This document shows positions 48,469 through 55,731 of a stretch of 64,000 nt of DNA, one piece after another; position 1 is the first letter of the stretch; each line of letters begins with the position of its first letter. This stretch comes from Bradyrhizobium hipponense (lineage in GTDB: Bacteria; Pseudomonadota; Alphaproteobacteria; Rhizobiales; Xanthobacteraceae), in contig NZ_VSTH01000051.1 of the NCBI RefSeq assembly GCF_008123965.1, positions 1 to 64,000 on the forward strand. Reading direction: 5' to 3'. The notes under the pieces were generated by a model. That model had not been told where the DNA came from and searched no databases. It was given only the letters and a program-made list of their open reading frames with translations. The position numbers and the translations under genes were made by a program.

Positions 48469-48571
48469 GCTCGATCTCCCAGCGATTGGTCCGCCAGTAC
48501 AGATCGGACTCGGACCAGAGACGGTCGCTAACCCGCACGCGGGCCAGCATCTCTTCGTGCTCCCTGCTCAT
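48380..48571 (-). CDS. Hypothetical protein (63 aa) overlapping the zinc-finger gene
   Basis: MSREHEEMLARVRVSDRLWS with SDLYWRTNRWEIEHGLPRAQ; the first 40 residues look real, the C-terminal part is a frame shadow of the zinc-finger gene. Start overlaps the stop upstream. Confidence 0.45.
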   Translation of the reverse strand: MSREHEEMLARVRVSDRLWSESDLYWRTNRWEIEHGLPRAQGAATPALRAKREGLEAGEMQRV

Positions 48572-48705
48572 CGCTCCAGCTCCGCCAGCTCGACTTCGAG
48601 CGGGTGATAGTCCTCGAACCTGGTGTTGGCCCAGCCGCCGCGGGACAGGTCCGACAGGACGCGGATGATCGCCAGCCGGCGCCGCCTGCGCTGCTTTGCA
48701 CTCAT
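48568..48705 (-). CDS. Small hypothetical protein (45 aa)
   Basis: MSAKQRRRRRLAIIRVLSDL, basic N-terminus and acidic end (EDYHPLEVELAELER). ATGA overlap with the next gene. Unknown. Confidence 0.5.
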   Translation of the reverse strand: MSAKQRRRRRLAIIRVLSDLSRGGWANTRFEDYHPLEVELAELER

Positions 48706-48899
48706 CACAGCCGCCAATGGTTCATGCGGGCGCGGATGTCCTCGCGCTCGTTGCTGTTGGCCGGAAGCGGTGAGGGTCGCTCCGCTCCGGCAAACTCGGC
48801 GCCGGCAACGAACGCCGCACGCATGGCGCGGTGCTCGACCGTATCCAGGTTCCAGCGGCGGGCCGCCGCTTCCTCGGCCTCGGACAGGAGGATGCTCAT
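48705..48899 (-). CDS. Small hypothetical protein (64 aa)
   Basis: MSILLSEAEEAAARRWNLDT; helical, acidic. Overlaps the next gene by 4 bp. Function unknown. Confidence 0.55.
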   Translation of the reverse strand: MSILLSEAEEAAARRWNLDTVEHRAMRAAFVAGAEFAGAERPSPLPANSNEREDIRARMNHWRL

Positions 48900-49165
48900 G
48901 CTCGCCCCATCTCGCACCAGGGCAGATCGAGAGCGTGGACCATGTACGCCGAGGTGAAGGCGACGAAGGCGTCGAACTCCATGCAGCGCATGGCCTGCGC
49001 CCGGTTGACGACGTAGTGCCGGCCGCCGTCGTCCTTGAACTCGAAGGCGTCCATGCCGCTCTCGCAGAATGTCCGCGTCGTCCTGGCCGCCCGGTGCTGG
49101 CTCTCGATGATGGCCGGATCGCTCTGGAAGGGATCGGCCGGGTGGAATGGAAGTGACGTCAACAT
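48896..49165 (-). CDS. Hypothetical phage protein (89 aa)
   Basis: MLTSLPFHPADPFQSDPAII, then a compact core (FCESGMDAFEFKDDGGRHYV). Unknown function. Abuts the next gene. Confidence 0.55.
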   Translation of the reverse strand: MLTSLPFHPADPFQSDPAIIESQHRAARTTRTFCESGMDAFEFKDDGGRHYVVNRAQAMRCMEFDAFVAFTSAYMVHALDLPWCEMGRA

Positions 49166-49374
49166 CAGCGCCTCCCGACGTGCAGGGTGGTGGTTTCAGG
49201 GGTGAGGATCGAGCGAATGCCGTTGACCAGCTCGGTGTCGTCGCAGCCGTTGGCGATCAGCTTCTCGGCATGGGCGTAGACTCGAGGGATCGAGGTCATG
49301 GGGATCAGGATGCCGGTCACGGCGCGCTGGATCCGAGCGGCGTCGGCCGCCTGCTGTTTCTTGGTGCGCTTCAC
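49165..49374 (-). CDS. Small hypothetical protein (69 aa)
   Basis: MKRTKKQQAADAARIQRAVT, helical. ATG one base before the next gene's stop region. Unknown. Confidence 0.55.
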   Translation of the reverse strand: MKRTKKQQAADAARIQRAVTGILIPMTSIPRVYAHAEKLIANGCDDTELVNGIRSILTPETTTLHVGRR

Positions 49375-49377
49375 GGC

Positions 49378-49584
49378 TCAAGCCTCGACGAAGGCCCAGC
49401 CGCGGGGGACGCGGGGAGCGGGCGGTTGGAGGCGAGCGAACACGGCGCGGTAGTTGCCGCCATCGTTCAGGACGTGGGCGGCTTCACGGGCGATGCGGAG
49501 CGAGCGCATGCAGACCTGTGCGACTGAGCCGTCCTTGGTGACGACGGTCAGGGTGGGTTGAGGACGTGGGACGAGTCTGGTCAC
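49378..49584 (-). CDS. Hypothetical phage protein (68 aa), GTG start
   Basis: GTG at 49584 follows AAGGAG; the longer in-frame extension would include an unlikely hydrophobic leader. VTRLVPRPQPTLTVVTKDGS, with a cysteine (QVCMRSL) and a helical tail. Unknown. Confidence 0.55.
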   Translation of the reverse strand: MTRLVPRPQPTLTVVTKDGSVAQVCMRSLRIAREAAHVLNDGGNYRAVFARLQPPAPRVPRGWAFVEA

Positions 49585-49616
49585 GAACGTTGCTCCTTGA
49601 GCGGTGGGGAAGGCAT

Positions 49617-49630
49617 TTGCACGAATGCTA
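49617..49630 (+). promoter_or_regulatory. Phage operator-like motif (site 17), rightward form
   Basis: TTGCACGAATGCTA, in the orientation of rightward transcription, with a second half-site AAGCAAATGCAAG just right of it. The 49585-49703 gap separates two leftward genes, so its role is unclear. Confidence 0.5.
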
Positions 49631-49703
49631 AAGCAAATGCAAGAGCAAATTCGCCCTAACAAAGCCAAACTTTCATGCGAAAAGATGAGGGTCCGGAAGG
49701 CGC

Positions 49704-49946
49704 TCAGCGCCCGCCCGGAAATTCGAGAATATTTCCCGAATAAATGGGCCGCCGACGAATTTCGGACCGCCCCGGGGTATTTTCGAAGGCCGCCTCTAGG
49801 GCCTCGATCGTGGCTTGGATCACCTGGTCCTGGACACGGGGAGAGAGGACCACGGAGCCGGCTTCCATCAGGATCGCCGACTGGCTCGGGGTCCGATTGG
49901 TGCGGGTAGAGTACGCACAGAACAGAGCGCGCAGACGCTCACGCAT
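49704..49946 (-). CDS. Hypothetical phage protein (80 aa)
   Basis: MRERLRALFCAYSTRTNRTP after GGAGGA. Helical second half (QVIQATIEALEAAFENTPGR). Unknown. Confidence 0.6.
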   Translation of the reverse strand: MRERLRALFCAYSTRTNRTPSQSAILMEAGSVVLSPRVQDQVIQATIEALEAAFENTPGRSEIRRRPIYSGNILEFPGGR

Positions 49947-49988
49947 TGGGTTCCTCCATGCGGTTCAGTTTCACGTTTCAGCTGGAAA

Positions 49989-50123
49989 TCACGGGATATC
50001 GGGGCCGCCGCCATTCGCGGGCCGCCGGACCTCCACCACCTCAAGCAAGAGGCACAGGAGGAGGAGCAGCAGGGACAGGAGACACAGCCAGTAGGGATGG
50101 CTCAGGGGAGGGTGCAGACACAC
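49989..50123 (-). CDS. Possible small membrane protein (44 aa), GTG start
   Basis: A single hydrophobic segment (YWLCLLSLLLLLLCLLL) flanked by charged residues. Only the hydrophobicity supports it; the rest of 49947-50363 shows no other gene. A 13-bp perfect inverted repeat (GGCCCCCTCGG, 50268-50304) lies to its right and may be a terminator. Confidence 0.3.
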   Translation of the reverse strand: MCLHPPLSHPYWLCLLSLLLLLLCLLLEVVEVRRPANGGGPDIP

Positions 50124-50267
50124 GAGGAGTCCACACCGGCCTGTTTCTGGCACTCACCAGCACGCAAACACACGGATTTCGAGCGTAGACACGTACGGGC
50201 CGTCGTCTCGAAACTTCGCTCGCCATAAAAGAGCGGATTAATTTTCACGTCGAAATGGGACAAACGG

Positions 50268-50304
50268 CCCCCTCGGACACAAGATATAGTGCCCGAGGGG
50301 GCCA
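50268..50304. terminator. Long hairpin, possible terminator
   Basis: GGCCCCCTCGG and its complement form an 11-bp stem with a 15-nt loop, between the small membrane ORFs. No T tract on either side. Confidence 0.5.
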
Positions 50305-50363
50305 AAATGATCACGAAAGCGGGGTCCAGACCCTGTTTTGGAGGGGTCACCTACCAGATCTTG

Positions 50364-50504
50364 TTATCTGGTCAGCTGCGCTATGTGCGCCTCCAGCCCT
50401 GAGGCTGCGACTTTGCCTGCCAGTGTCCAGCCGGCGTATGCAAATGCACACAGGAAGGCAAATGCGACGGGGACGGGGATGACGAGTGCGGAGAGTCTTC
50501 TCAT
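50364..50504 (-). CDS. Small membrane protein (46 aa)
   Basis: MRRLSALVIPVPVAFAFLCA then a second hydrophobic segment (AYAGWTLAGKVAASG). AGGAAA precedes the ATG. Unknown; the operator-like A/C-rich repeats nearby fall inside this gene and are probably codons. Confidence 0.55.
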   Translation of the reverse strand: MRRLSALVIPVPVAFAFLCAFAYAGWTLAGKVAASGLEAHIAQLTR

Positions 50505-50583
50505 GGGATTTCCTTTCAGGGGTTTTGGTCAGGGACCGCCAGTGCGCCGGGACGTCGACGGGGCGCACGCCGCCAATTCGGGG

Positions 50584-50802
50584 TTAGCGAGCGCGGATCT
50601 GGAGCGCGGCATCGAGCGGAGGGGTGGCGCGCATCCGGGCGCCGGTCAGCACGGCGTCTTCCAGATCGTCGGTGTAGTAGGCGGAGGGCTCAGCCTTGGA
50701 GTAGGGCAGCTCGGCGAAGGCGACGCGGAACTCGCGGTCACGGCGAGTGAGGCGCATGCCGGACAAAGCGAGGCGCTGACGGGCTTCGGTGATGGTGAAC
50801 AT
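50584..50802 (-). CDS. Hypothetical phage protein (72 aa)
   Basis: MFTITEARQRLALSGMRLTR with a beta segment (FRVAFAELPYSKAEPSAYYT). Resembles small phage proteins with a 'TITEARQRL' opening; function unknown. Confidence 0.6.
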   Translation of the reverse strand: MFTITEARQRLALSGMRLTRRDREFRVAFAELPYSKAEPSAYYTDDLEDAVLTGARMRATPPLDAALQIRAR

Positions 50803-50859
50803 GGGACGGATTCCTGGCGTGTGGTGAATCGGTGTTGCGGGGATGGGGTGGAGGCGTGC

Positions 50860-51219
50860 TCAGCCGGCCATGATGCGGCCGACGATCGGCGAGTGGCCGG
50901 AGCGCAGGAGGCGATTGGGGCGCGGGTAGACGATGGGCGCGAACCACTCAGCCGGCTTCTTGCGGATGAGCGGGCGCACGGGTGGCGTGGCCTCGACCGG
51001 CTCATGTCCGAGCATGGTGCGGACCTGCCGCACGGTGGCTTTGGTGACGAGCGTACGCCCGGTGCGGACGCACACGAGGCGTGCGTTGGCTGGCGAGGTC
51101 TCGATCTGGCGGAGCGTGGCGCGGGACAGCACGAACTCAAGGCGCTGGCCGGAGCTGTCGCGTGGGGTGACCCATGACCCGTCGTGTTGGGTCTGGAGGT
51201 AGCCGATGGGTGGTCTCAT
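50860..51219 (-). CDS. Hypothetical phage protein (119 aa)
   Basis: MRPPIGYLQTQHDGSWVTPR, basic, with an Arg-rich C-terminal half (VRPLIRKKPAEWFAPIVYPR). Unknown function. Confidence 0.6.
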   Translation of the reverse strand: MRPPIGYLQTQHDGSWVTPRDSSGQRLEFVLSRATLRQIETSPANARLVCVRTGRTLVTKATVRQVRTMLGHEPVEATPPVRPLIRKKPAEWFAPIVYPRPNRLLRSGHSPIVGRIMAG

Positions 51220-51240
51220 GGCGTGTGGTCCAAATAGAAA

Positions 51241-51270
51241 CCCCGCCCGGAGACGGACTCCGAGCGGGGG
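51241..51270 (-). terminator. Rho-independent terminator
   Basis: On the minus strand CCCCGC(T/C)CGGAG pairs across TCCGT to CTCCG(G/A)GCGGGG, followed by TTTCTATTT. It terminates the leftward unit ending at 51301. Confidence 0.75.
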
Positions 51271-51300
51271 TTGAGGAGGGACGGCAGTGGTGGGGTGGGG

Positions 51301-51921
51301 TTACGCGGCCTGCGCAACCGGGGCGGACGCTGCCGGAGCGGTGGCGGGGGTTGCCTTGGCTTCCTTCGGAGCCTTGGCGCCGCGCGCAGCGGTGGCGTTC
51401 TGCTTCTGGCGCTCGACCGCGGTCTCGTCGCCTTCCGGGCGAATGGCGAGGAGCTTGGCGATCATGCTGGTATGGTCGCGGCCGGTCTCCTTGTGGTCGC
51501 GTTCCATCTTCTTGACGAGCGAGTCGATGGACTTGGCGATGTCCATGGGCACGTAGTCCGCCTCCGGCTTGAAGGCGTAGAACGGCTTGGCCATGGCGTC
51601 GCCCAGCTTGACCGGGTTGGCGCCATTGAACTTGATGTCGCCACCTTCCGCGAACGTGACGGGACCGAAAAATTCGAACCACGCCTTGACGGCATTCTTG
51701 CGCGTCATGTCGGGCAGCGACGAAAGCAGTTCCGTCACGAGGCGGATGTCGGAATGCTTGCCGACATGGGCGAGCACGGAGCAGCAAGCGACATGGATGT
51801 CGCGTTGCAGGGTCGCACCTCGAGTCTTGATCGAAGCGAGCGCCTTCTTGATGGCGGTTTCGCCGTCAATGAGCTTGATGACGGACGGAGTAGCAGCCTT
51901 AACGGTCGTGGTCTTGGACAT
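51301..51921 (-). CDS. Hypothetical phage protein (206 aa)
   Basis: MSKTTTVKAATPSVIKLIDG, then an alpha/beta core (VACCSVLAHVGKHSDIRLVT; KAWFEFFGPVTFAEGGDIKF) and an Ala/Pro/Lys-rich tail (KATPATAPAASAPVAQAA). The family is widespread in phages but unnamed to me. It is the last leftward gene before the RNA-like region, whose putative promoter could drive it. Confidence 0.65.
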   Translation of the reverse strand: MSKTTTVKAATPSVIKLIDGETAIKKALASIKTRGATLQRDIHVACCSVLAHVGKHSDIRLVTELLSSLPDMTRKNAVKAWFEFFGPVTFAEGGDIKFNGANPVKLGDAMAKPFYAFKPEADYVPMDIAKSIDSLVKKMERDHKETGRDHTSMIAKLLAIRPEGDETAVERQKQNATAARGAKAPKEAKATPATAPAASAPVAQAA

Positions 51922-52147
51922 AGTCGGACTCCTGATTGACTTGGGGTTTAGATGGGGGTCACGCCCATCGGAAAACGCGAGCGTTAAGCAGCGCTTTGCG
52001 AGAGGCATGCAGACACACTCCGAGCGCAGACAGAGTCGGCGCCCGGAGCGGTTCGGTTTTGGGGAATTTCGAGAGTTGTTAGCCGGGGGAAAGGCTAGGC
52101 CTAGTTCCTCGCAAGTCCGGCCAAGCAAAAACCGCGGTTAGAATTTC

Positions 52148-52978
52148 GTCGCGGTCCGTCACTTGGCTAACCTTGAAAGGCTATTGAAAAGCTTCACTGT
52201 CCCGGCGGACCGTTGCGCCTCAAAGCATGCCATTGCGGATAGAGGCGGACTCAACGGTCCCGGTTGAACCACGCTACCAGAGGCCGCAGCATTGCGTTAT
52301 GTCATGGAGTCGGACCGTGACGGCGCAACGTGTCCCGGATTATGTGCCGTTGTTTGGCTTTAGTCCCGGGCATTGGGCTTGCATTTGAGAGTCGCGCATT
52401 GTCCGATTACTAGCCGGGCAATGCGCCATTCCCGCAAACGTACAGGGTTGATAGCGTAATTTCCGATACTCTCATATGCCGGGTTACCTAACTTAATAGG
52501 CCTTCCCATGTGACAGGTCCGTCACTTGAGCGAGAGGCGTTGCCATGAACGCGGGAAACTTGCCGGACCATATCGCCACTTAAGGCCGCTACTGTGAAAC
52601 CCGCTTAGAGCATGCTGGCAAGCCGCGCATATCTCTAGACCGTTTCACCTAACCAAGCCGCCAAGCTTGGCCGGTAACTTCCTTTCCCTCACAACCCGCG
52701 ATCTAGTGGCACAATGCCAAGCCCGACTAAGGGGACTCTAGATCGCCGATTGCTACCGGTAACCCTGTTAGGGTTAGGGCTTTCGGCCCTACTTGGAAGC
52801 GGTAGCTATGTCCCGAAAGTTTCTCGCCTAGCTTTGCTGCCGGTTCCTACCCGGGCAAGCCCGGGACCAAACCATATTGCAAACGCGGTGCAAGAAACCA
52901 AAAGCGAAAGGACTTTGAAGGTAAGTCCGAAGTCCGTTTCGTTTCGGTCCCGAAGCTTCATTGCTTCAGTGACAACAA
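52148..52978 (+). ncRNA. Candidate giant structured non-coding RNA
   Basis: A gene-free stretch built from nested inverted repeats. Long-range stems: CGTTGCGCC (52211-52219) with 52322-52330; GCGCATTG (52394) with 52419-52426 extended by U402-G418 and CCG/CGG; GTGAAAC (52594) with 52642-52648 enclosing TTAGAG/CTCTAG and ATGC/GCAT; GCGATCTAG (52698) with 52738-52746 enclosing TGGC/GCCA; a three-way junction 52752-52806 (GCTACCG/CGGTAGC with TAACCCT/AGGGTTA and GGGC/GCCC inside); CCCGGG (52850) with 52860-52865. Three stems contain G-U pairs on the plus strand that would be A-C on the minus, so the plus strand is favoured. Size and setting (phage, near tRNA genes) resemble GOLLD/ROOL/OLE-class RNAs. 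No promoter or terminator was pinned down. Confidence 0.55.
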
Positions 52979-53287
52979 CGTAGCATCAAAAACATGGTTG
53001 GAAAGCGAAAAAAATATTCAATGAAATCAGCAAGTTAGAAGCCCGAAAATTGCATCTCTTGCATTCTCAGAGCAAAAATCGTGCAACAAAAATGCAAGCA
53101 AATCAAAGACTTAGCAGAGTGAAACGACGAGTCGGCAAGTCTGATTTGCATTCCCTTTGGAAAGTCCCCTGAAATGAATACGAAATGAGAACAAACCTTA
53201 GACTTTGGTCTAGTCTCTGATCATTTCGAGTATTCATCCGGGCGAGAAAAAGATTTCAAAGTTTCGAAAAGAAGAGGATTTTTTTTA
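52979..53287. promoter_or_regulatory. AT-rich gap with degenerate operator-like motifs
   Basis: Contains AATTGCATCTCTTGCATTCT, ATCGTGCAACAAAAATGCAA and TTTGCATTCCC (53041-53155), all related to the dispersed operator half-sites, and a TAGAC-TTTG-GTCTA hairpin near 53201-53214. It probably holds promoters for the flanking RNA, the leftward gene at 51921 or the rightward cluster. No gene. Confidence 0.4.
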
Positions 53288-53571
53288 TTGACATGGCCCC
53301 CTCGTGTGGCCGTCCGCTCCAAACTTCCCACGCCCAAAAGGCCATTTATCACAAGCGCTTGGACCCCACCCGCCCAAACGGCAGCCCCGTGCTACAGCTG
53401 CGGCCCGCCATGCGTTAAATCGCTCCCCGAGCTGGCTCAGTGCCCCCGATCTGGGAGGCCGCTCCTGGGGCTTCTCTGGCCGTTTGCATTCTAGGGGTGG
53501 CCTGCAAAAAGACCCCACCCCGTTTTGGGGCCCCATCGGGGCGGCCCGCGTCCCAAAAGGCCGATTTCCGA
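53288..53571. other. GC-rich stretch with no supported gene
   Basis: Begins with TTGACA at 53289 on the plus strand. Several overlapping short ORFs exist in all frames but none has a ribosome-binding site and a protein-like product; their frames are mutual shadows. Confidence 0.4.
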
Positions 53572-53595
53572 GTGTAGCGAGGGCTTCGCCCTGAT
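53572..53595 (+). repeat. Hairpin repeat, copy 1 (variant)
   Basis: TAGCGAGGGCTTCGCCCTGAT. The stem is AGGGC/GCCCT with loop TTC, a compensatory change relative to the other copies. Confidence 0.7.
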
Positions 53596-53622
53596 ACATG
53601 AGACCGAACGCCCGCCGCCCAT

Positions 53623-53646
53623 GGGTAGCGAGCGCTCCGCGCTGAT
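53623..53646 (+). repeat. Hairpin repeat, copy 2
   Basis: TAGCGAGCGCTCCGCGCTGAT; stem AGCGC/GCGCT, loop TCC. Lies 11 bp before the gene at 53657. Confidence 0.75.
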
Positions 53647-53656
53647 AGGGAGAACC

Positions 53657-53851
53657 ATGGCCGGCCTCGGGCAACACGACACCATCATCGGCTACCGCGT
53701 CGACGAGCTGCGCCGGCTCCTCGCCCTGCGGGACGAGGTGATGCATGTGCTCAGGCCTGGCGCCGATCGGCCGCGCCGCATCGCGGAGTATCTGTCGCAG
53801 CGGCACCTCGCCAGGCGCTTCAAGAGCGTCGAGCCGGCCAACGATCCGTAG
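53657..53851 (+). CDS. Small hypothetical protein (64 aa)
   Basis: MAGLGQHDTIIGYRVDELRR then basic helical sequence; GGGAG precedes the ATG. The stop TAG sits next to hairpin copy 3. Unknown function, cargo cluster. Confidence 0.6.
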   Translation: MAGLGQHDTIIGYRVDELRRLLALRDEVMHVLRPGADRPRRIAEYLSQRHLARRFKSVEPANDP

Positions 53852-53852
53852 C

Positions 53853-53877
53853 TGGGTGGCGAGCGCTCCGCGCTAAC
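53853..53877 (+). repeat. Hairpin repeat, copy 3
   Basis: TGGGTGGCGAGCGCTCCGCG with stem AGCGC/GCGCT, directly after the stop of the gene at 53657 and overlapping the stop of the leftward gene at 53873. Confidence 0.7.
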
Positions 53878-54085
53878 CGGAAGAGGTTGGTCCCGGCCGC
53901 GTGGCCCCGGGGAAGGGGACCACATCGCCGTCCGCTGCGCGTATCACCGCCTTGGCCATCCGCATCGGGTCGAACCCGAGATCTGCGACCGCGTCGGCTA
54001 CGCCCTGGCGCTCCAGCTCGGCGACGATCGCCTCGCTCACCTTCATCAGCCTGGCCAGCTCGGCGGAGCTGTCGGTCATGATCAT
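53873..54085 (-). CDS. Hypothetical protein (70 aa)
   Basis: MIMTDSSAELARLMKVSEAI, helical, leftward between two rightward cargo genes. Its stop lies in hairpin copy 3. Weak start context. Unknown function. Confidence 0.5.
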   Translation of the reverse strand: MIMTDSSAELARLMKVSEAIVAELERQGVADAVADLGFDPMRMAKAVIRAADGDVVPFPGATRPGPTSSG

Positions 54086-54124
54086 GCCCTCGGTAAAGCC
54101 GAGACCATGGTATCACGCCGGCCG

Positions 54125-54149
54125 TGGGTAGCGAGCGCTCCGCGCTGAT
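54125..54149 (+). repeat. Hairpin repeat, copy 4
   Basis: TGGGTAGCGAGCGCTCCGCG then CTGAT; 14 bp before the zinc-finger gene. Confidence 0.75.
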
Positions 54150-54163
54150 GGTATCGAGCCGGC

Positions 54164-54580
54164 ATGTGGCAGACCAGGCAATGCGAACACTGCGAGACCC
54201 CGTTCACCCGTCGAGACCGGCCGAACCAGCGCTTCTGCTCGCACGACTGCTCGGTGGCCTTCAAGATTAAGGGCCGCCCGACGAGCCGCCGCTGCGAGTG
54301 CTGTCCGACCGTCTTCCCGATCGGTGCCCGGCAGAAGAACAAGCGCTTCTGCTCGATGCACTGCGTCGGTCTCTGGCGCGAGCGCGAGAAGCGCCTGAAC
54401 CGGAAACCGGAGCCGCCGAGGATCCGCCGCAAGCCTGGCCGCCTCGAATGGAAGATCTCCGGCGGCCAGAACAGCCGTGGCATGGCGCCGAGCCCGCGGT
54501 CACCGTCGTCGTCGCCGCCCCGCTGGGCTGACCTTCTGACCAGGCTCGGCTACGCCCGGGTCAGAACCGGGCATGGGTAG
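54164..54580 (+). CDS. Double zinc-ribbon cargo protein (138 aa)
   Basis: MWQTRQCEHCETPFTRRDRP, then RFCSHDCSVAFKIKGRPTSR and a second unit CECCPTVFPIGARQKNKRFC / SMHCVGLW: two tandem C-x2-C...RFCSx2C ribbons, as in HNH-type or recombination-directionality proteins. The C-terminal half is basic and Pro-rich. The stop TAG (HGTAG) falls inside hairpin copy 5. Its function is unknown; DNA binding is likely. Confidence 0.65.
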   Translation: MWQTRQCEHCETPFTRRDRPNQRFCSHDCSVAFKIKGRPTSRRCECCPTVFPIGARQKNKRFCSMHCVGLWREREKRLNRKPEPPRIRRKPGRLEWKISGGQNSRGMAPSPRSPSSSPPRWADLLTRLGYARVRTGHG

Positions 54581-54597
54581 CGAGTGCTCCGCGCTGG
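54574..54597 (+). repeat. Hairpin repeat, copy 5
   Basis: TGGGTAGCGAGTGCTCCGCG: stem AGTGC/GCGCT with a U-G pair, consistent with a plus-strand RNA hairpin. Confidence 0.75.
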
Positions 54598-54657
54598 ACT
54601 ATTGCAACACTGTCGCGGCGCTGGCAGGAATGCGTCCATCGTTTTCGGGAGGGGGCA

Positions 54658-55065
54658 ATGGCATCCAGCGACGAACGCGCCAAATTACTCCGAATAAGCC
54701 GAGGGCTCGACCGACTAAACAACCCATGTCAATTGTGTAAGCAACGGGGAGCTATTTCGTCGAAAACACACTTTGCTGCAAATTTCGGATTGGCGTTTAC
54801 GCGGACTGAAAACCATCTGGAGGGCTACTTTTGCGGGCCATGCATCCATAAGAAATTTCTGCTTTTTACTTTTATCAATTTGATTGGTTGGTTCGGAATA
54901 GTGTCCATCATCAAGGTTCCCATGTTTTTGCTGTCCAATATTGCGGAGTATGAATTTGCGATCAGGGCTATGCTACGAAAGCGCAAGCAGCGCCTCGCCC
55001 TGATTGAGGACTTGCTTGAGAAAGACGCGCAAGCCCGTCGGAATTTGAGTTCTCGAGGATCCTGA
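54658..55065 (+). CDS. AT-rich cargo membrane protein with zinc ribbon (135 aa)
   Basis: MASSDERAKLLRISRGLDRL, cysteine pairs CQLCKQRGAIS and FCGPCIHKKF, then a transmembrane segment (LLFTFINLIGWFGIVSIIKV) and a basic tail. GGAGGGGG precedes the ATG. A+T-rich codons mark it as transferred. Unknown function. Confidence 0.7.
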   Translation: MASSDERAKLLRISRGLDRLNNPCQLCKQRGAISSKTHFAANFGLAFTRTENHLEGYFCGPCIHKKFLLFTFINLIGWFGIVSIIKVPMFLLSNIAEYEFAIRAMLRKRKQRLALIEDLLEKDAQARRNLSSRGS

Positions 55066-55070
55066 ATCCG

Positions 55071-55280
55071 ATGACGAAACCACCCAAAGAATTGCGCGAT
55101 CTCGACAAGCAATTTGAGGCGACCCTAATTGCTGTTCGAGACCTCTATACTAGAGCGATGGAGCTTGGTGTCAGAGACATCGAACGAGCCTCTGAAGTTG
55201 CCCACGATGCCCTTGTAGTTTGCAAGCTAGCTCGATTACCCACGTCGTGCCGGACGCCCAGAAGTCGAGGGCATGGGTAG
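55071..55280 (+). CDS. Small helical cargo protein (69 aa)
   Basis: MTKPPKELRDLDKQFEATLI; amphipathic helices. Its stop (GHG then TAG) falls in hairpin copy 6, as the gene at 54164 does in copy 5. Overlaps nothing else. Unknown. Confidence 0.6.
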   Translation: MTKPPKELRDLDKQFEATLIAVRDLYTRAMELGVRDIERASEVAHDALVVCKLARLPTSCRTPRSRGHG

Positions 55281-55298
55281 CGAGCGCTCCGCGCTGAT
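55274..55298 (+). repeat. Hairpin repeat, copy 6
   Basis: TGGGTAGCGAGCGCTCCGCG and CTGAT, identical to copy 4 in the core. Confidence 0.75.
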
Positions 55299-55424
55299 CT
55301 AACCGAACTGATCCGCCACCCGGCTGAACGCTGGGTGCTTCCGGTTCTTCACCTTGAACCAGTTGCACGTCGGCGGCCGGTATCGCCGCTCGCCGTGCTT
55401 GGAGACAAAGAAAGGCCCTTGAAA
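55299..55424 (-). pseudogene. Fragment of a DNA ligase C-terminus
   Basis: In the minus strand the frame reads SKHGERRYRPPTCNWFKVKN and RKHPAFSRVADQFG, closely matching the last 35 residues of the ligase at 56228 (SKHRERRYRSRTCDWIKVKN, RKHPAYSRVADQF). A TAG stop is immediately upstream and there is no start, so this is a broken partial duplicate of the ligase gene. Confidence 0.75.
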
Positions 55425-55454
55425 CTATCGGGCAATCCGTAGATCAGTGTGGCC

Positions 55455-55712
55455 ATGGAAGACTCCTCGCCCGAAATAATTATTTGTGCTGCTGTTCGTG
55501 CTTCCAATGGAAAGGTCATCAGGGGCCATCGACACATTGATGCTGTTCGCGCACTTCAAGCGATGGACGGATATCAGGGTGAACAACCGCATGGTGACGA
55601 CCAGGGCTTCGTCACGTCAACTAACAGGTTCGTAGATCGACGGGAGGCCTATCGGCTACATTTTCCAGACAGAGAAGAACCAGACGAGCTTCGCAGCGAC
55701 GACCTGTACTGA
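55455..55712 (+). CDS. Conserved small phage protein (85 aa)
   Basis: MEDSSPEIIICAAVRASNGK, then RGHRHIDAVRALQAMDGYQG and FVTSTNRFVDRREAYRLHFP. This layout (small protein with G-H-R-H-D and a terminal R-x-A) is common in phages and prophages; role unknown. Plus-strand cargo cluster. Confidence 0.65.
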   Translation: MEDSSPEIIICAAVRASNGKVIRGHRHIDAVRALQAMDGYQGEQPHGDDQGFVTSTNRFVDRREAYRLHFPDREEPDELRSDDLY

Positions 55713-55731
55713 CTGGGGAAAGAACGCAAAG

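Noticed and set aside
50340..50405. tRNA-like sequence on the minus strand
   Set aside because: The 7-bp stem with a 6-nt loop is not a tRNA anticodon arm, and the region is the end of the small membrane ORF at 50364-50504.
52714..52983. Plus-strand ORF of 89 aa inside the RNA-like region
   Set aside because: It follows the RNA stems rather than a protein pattern, has no ribosome-binding site, and overlaps paired segments throughout.
53285..53806. 173-aa minus-strand ORF over the GC-rich stretch
   Set aside because: Mostly Arg/Gly/Pro-rich sequence shared with other frames, contains repeated words from the hairpin repeat, and lacks a credible start.
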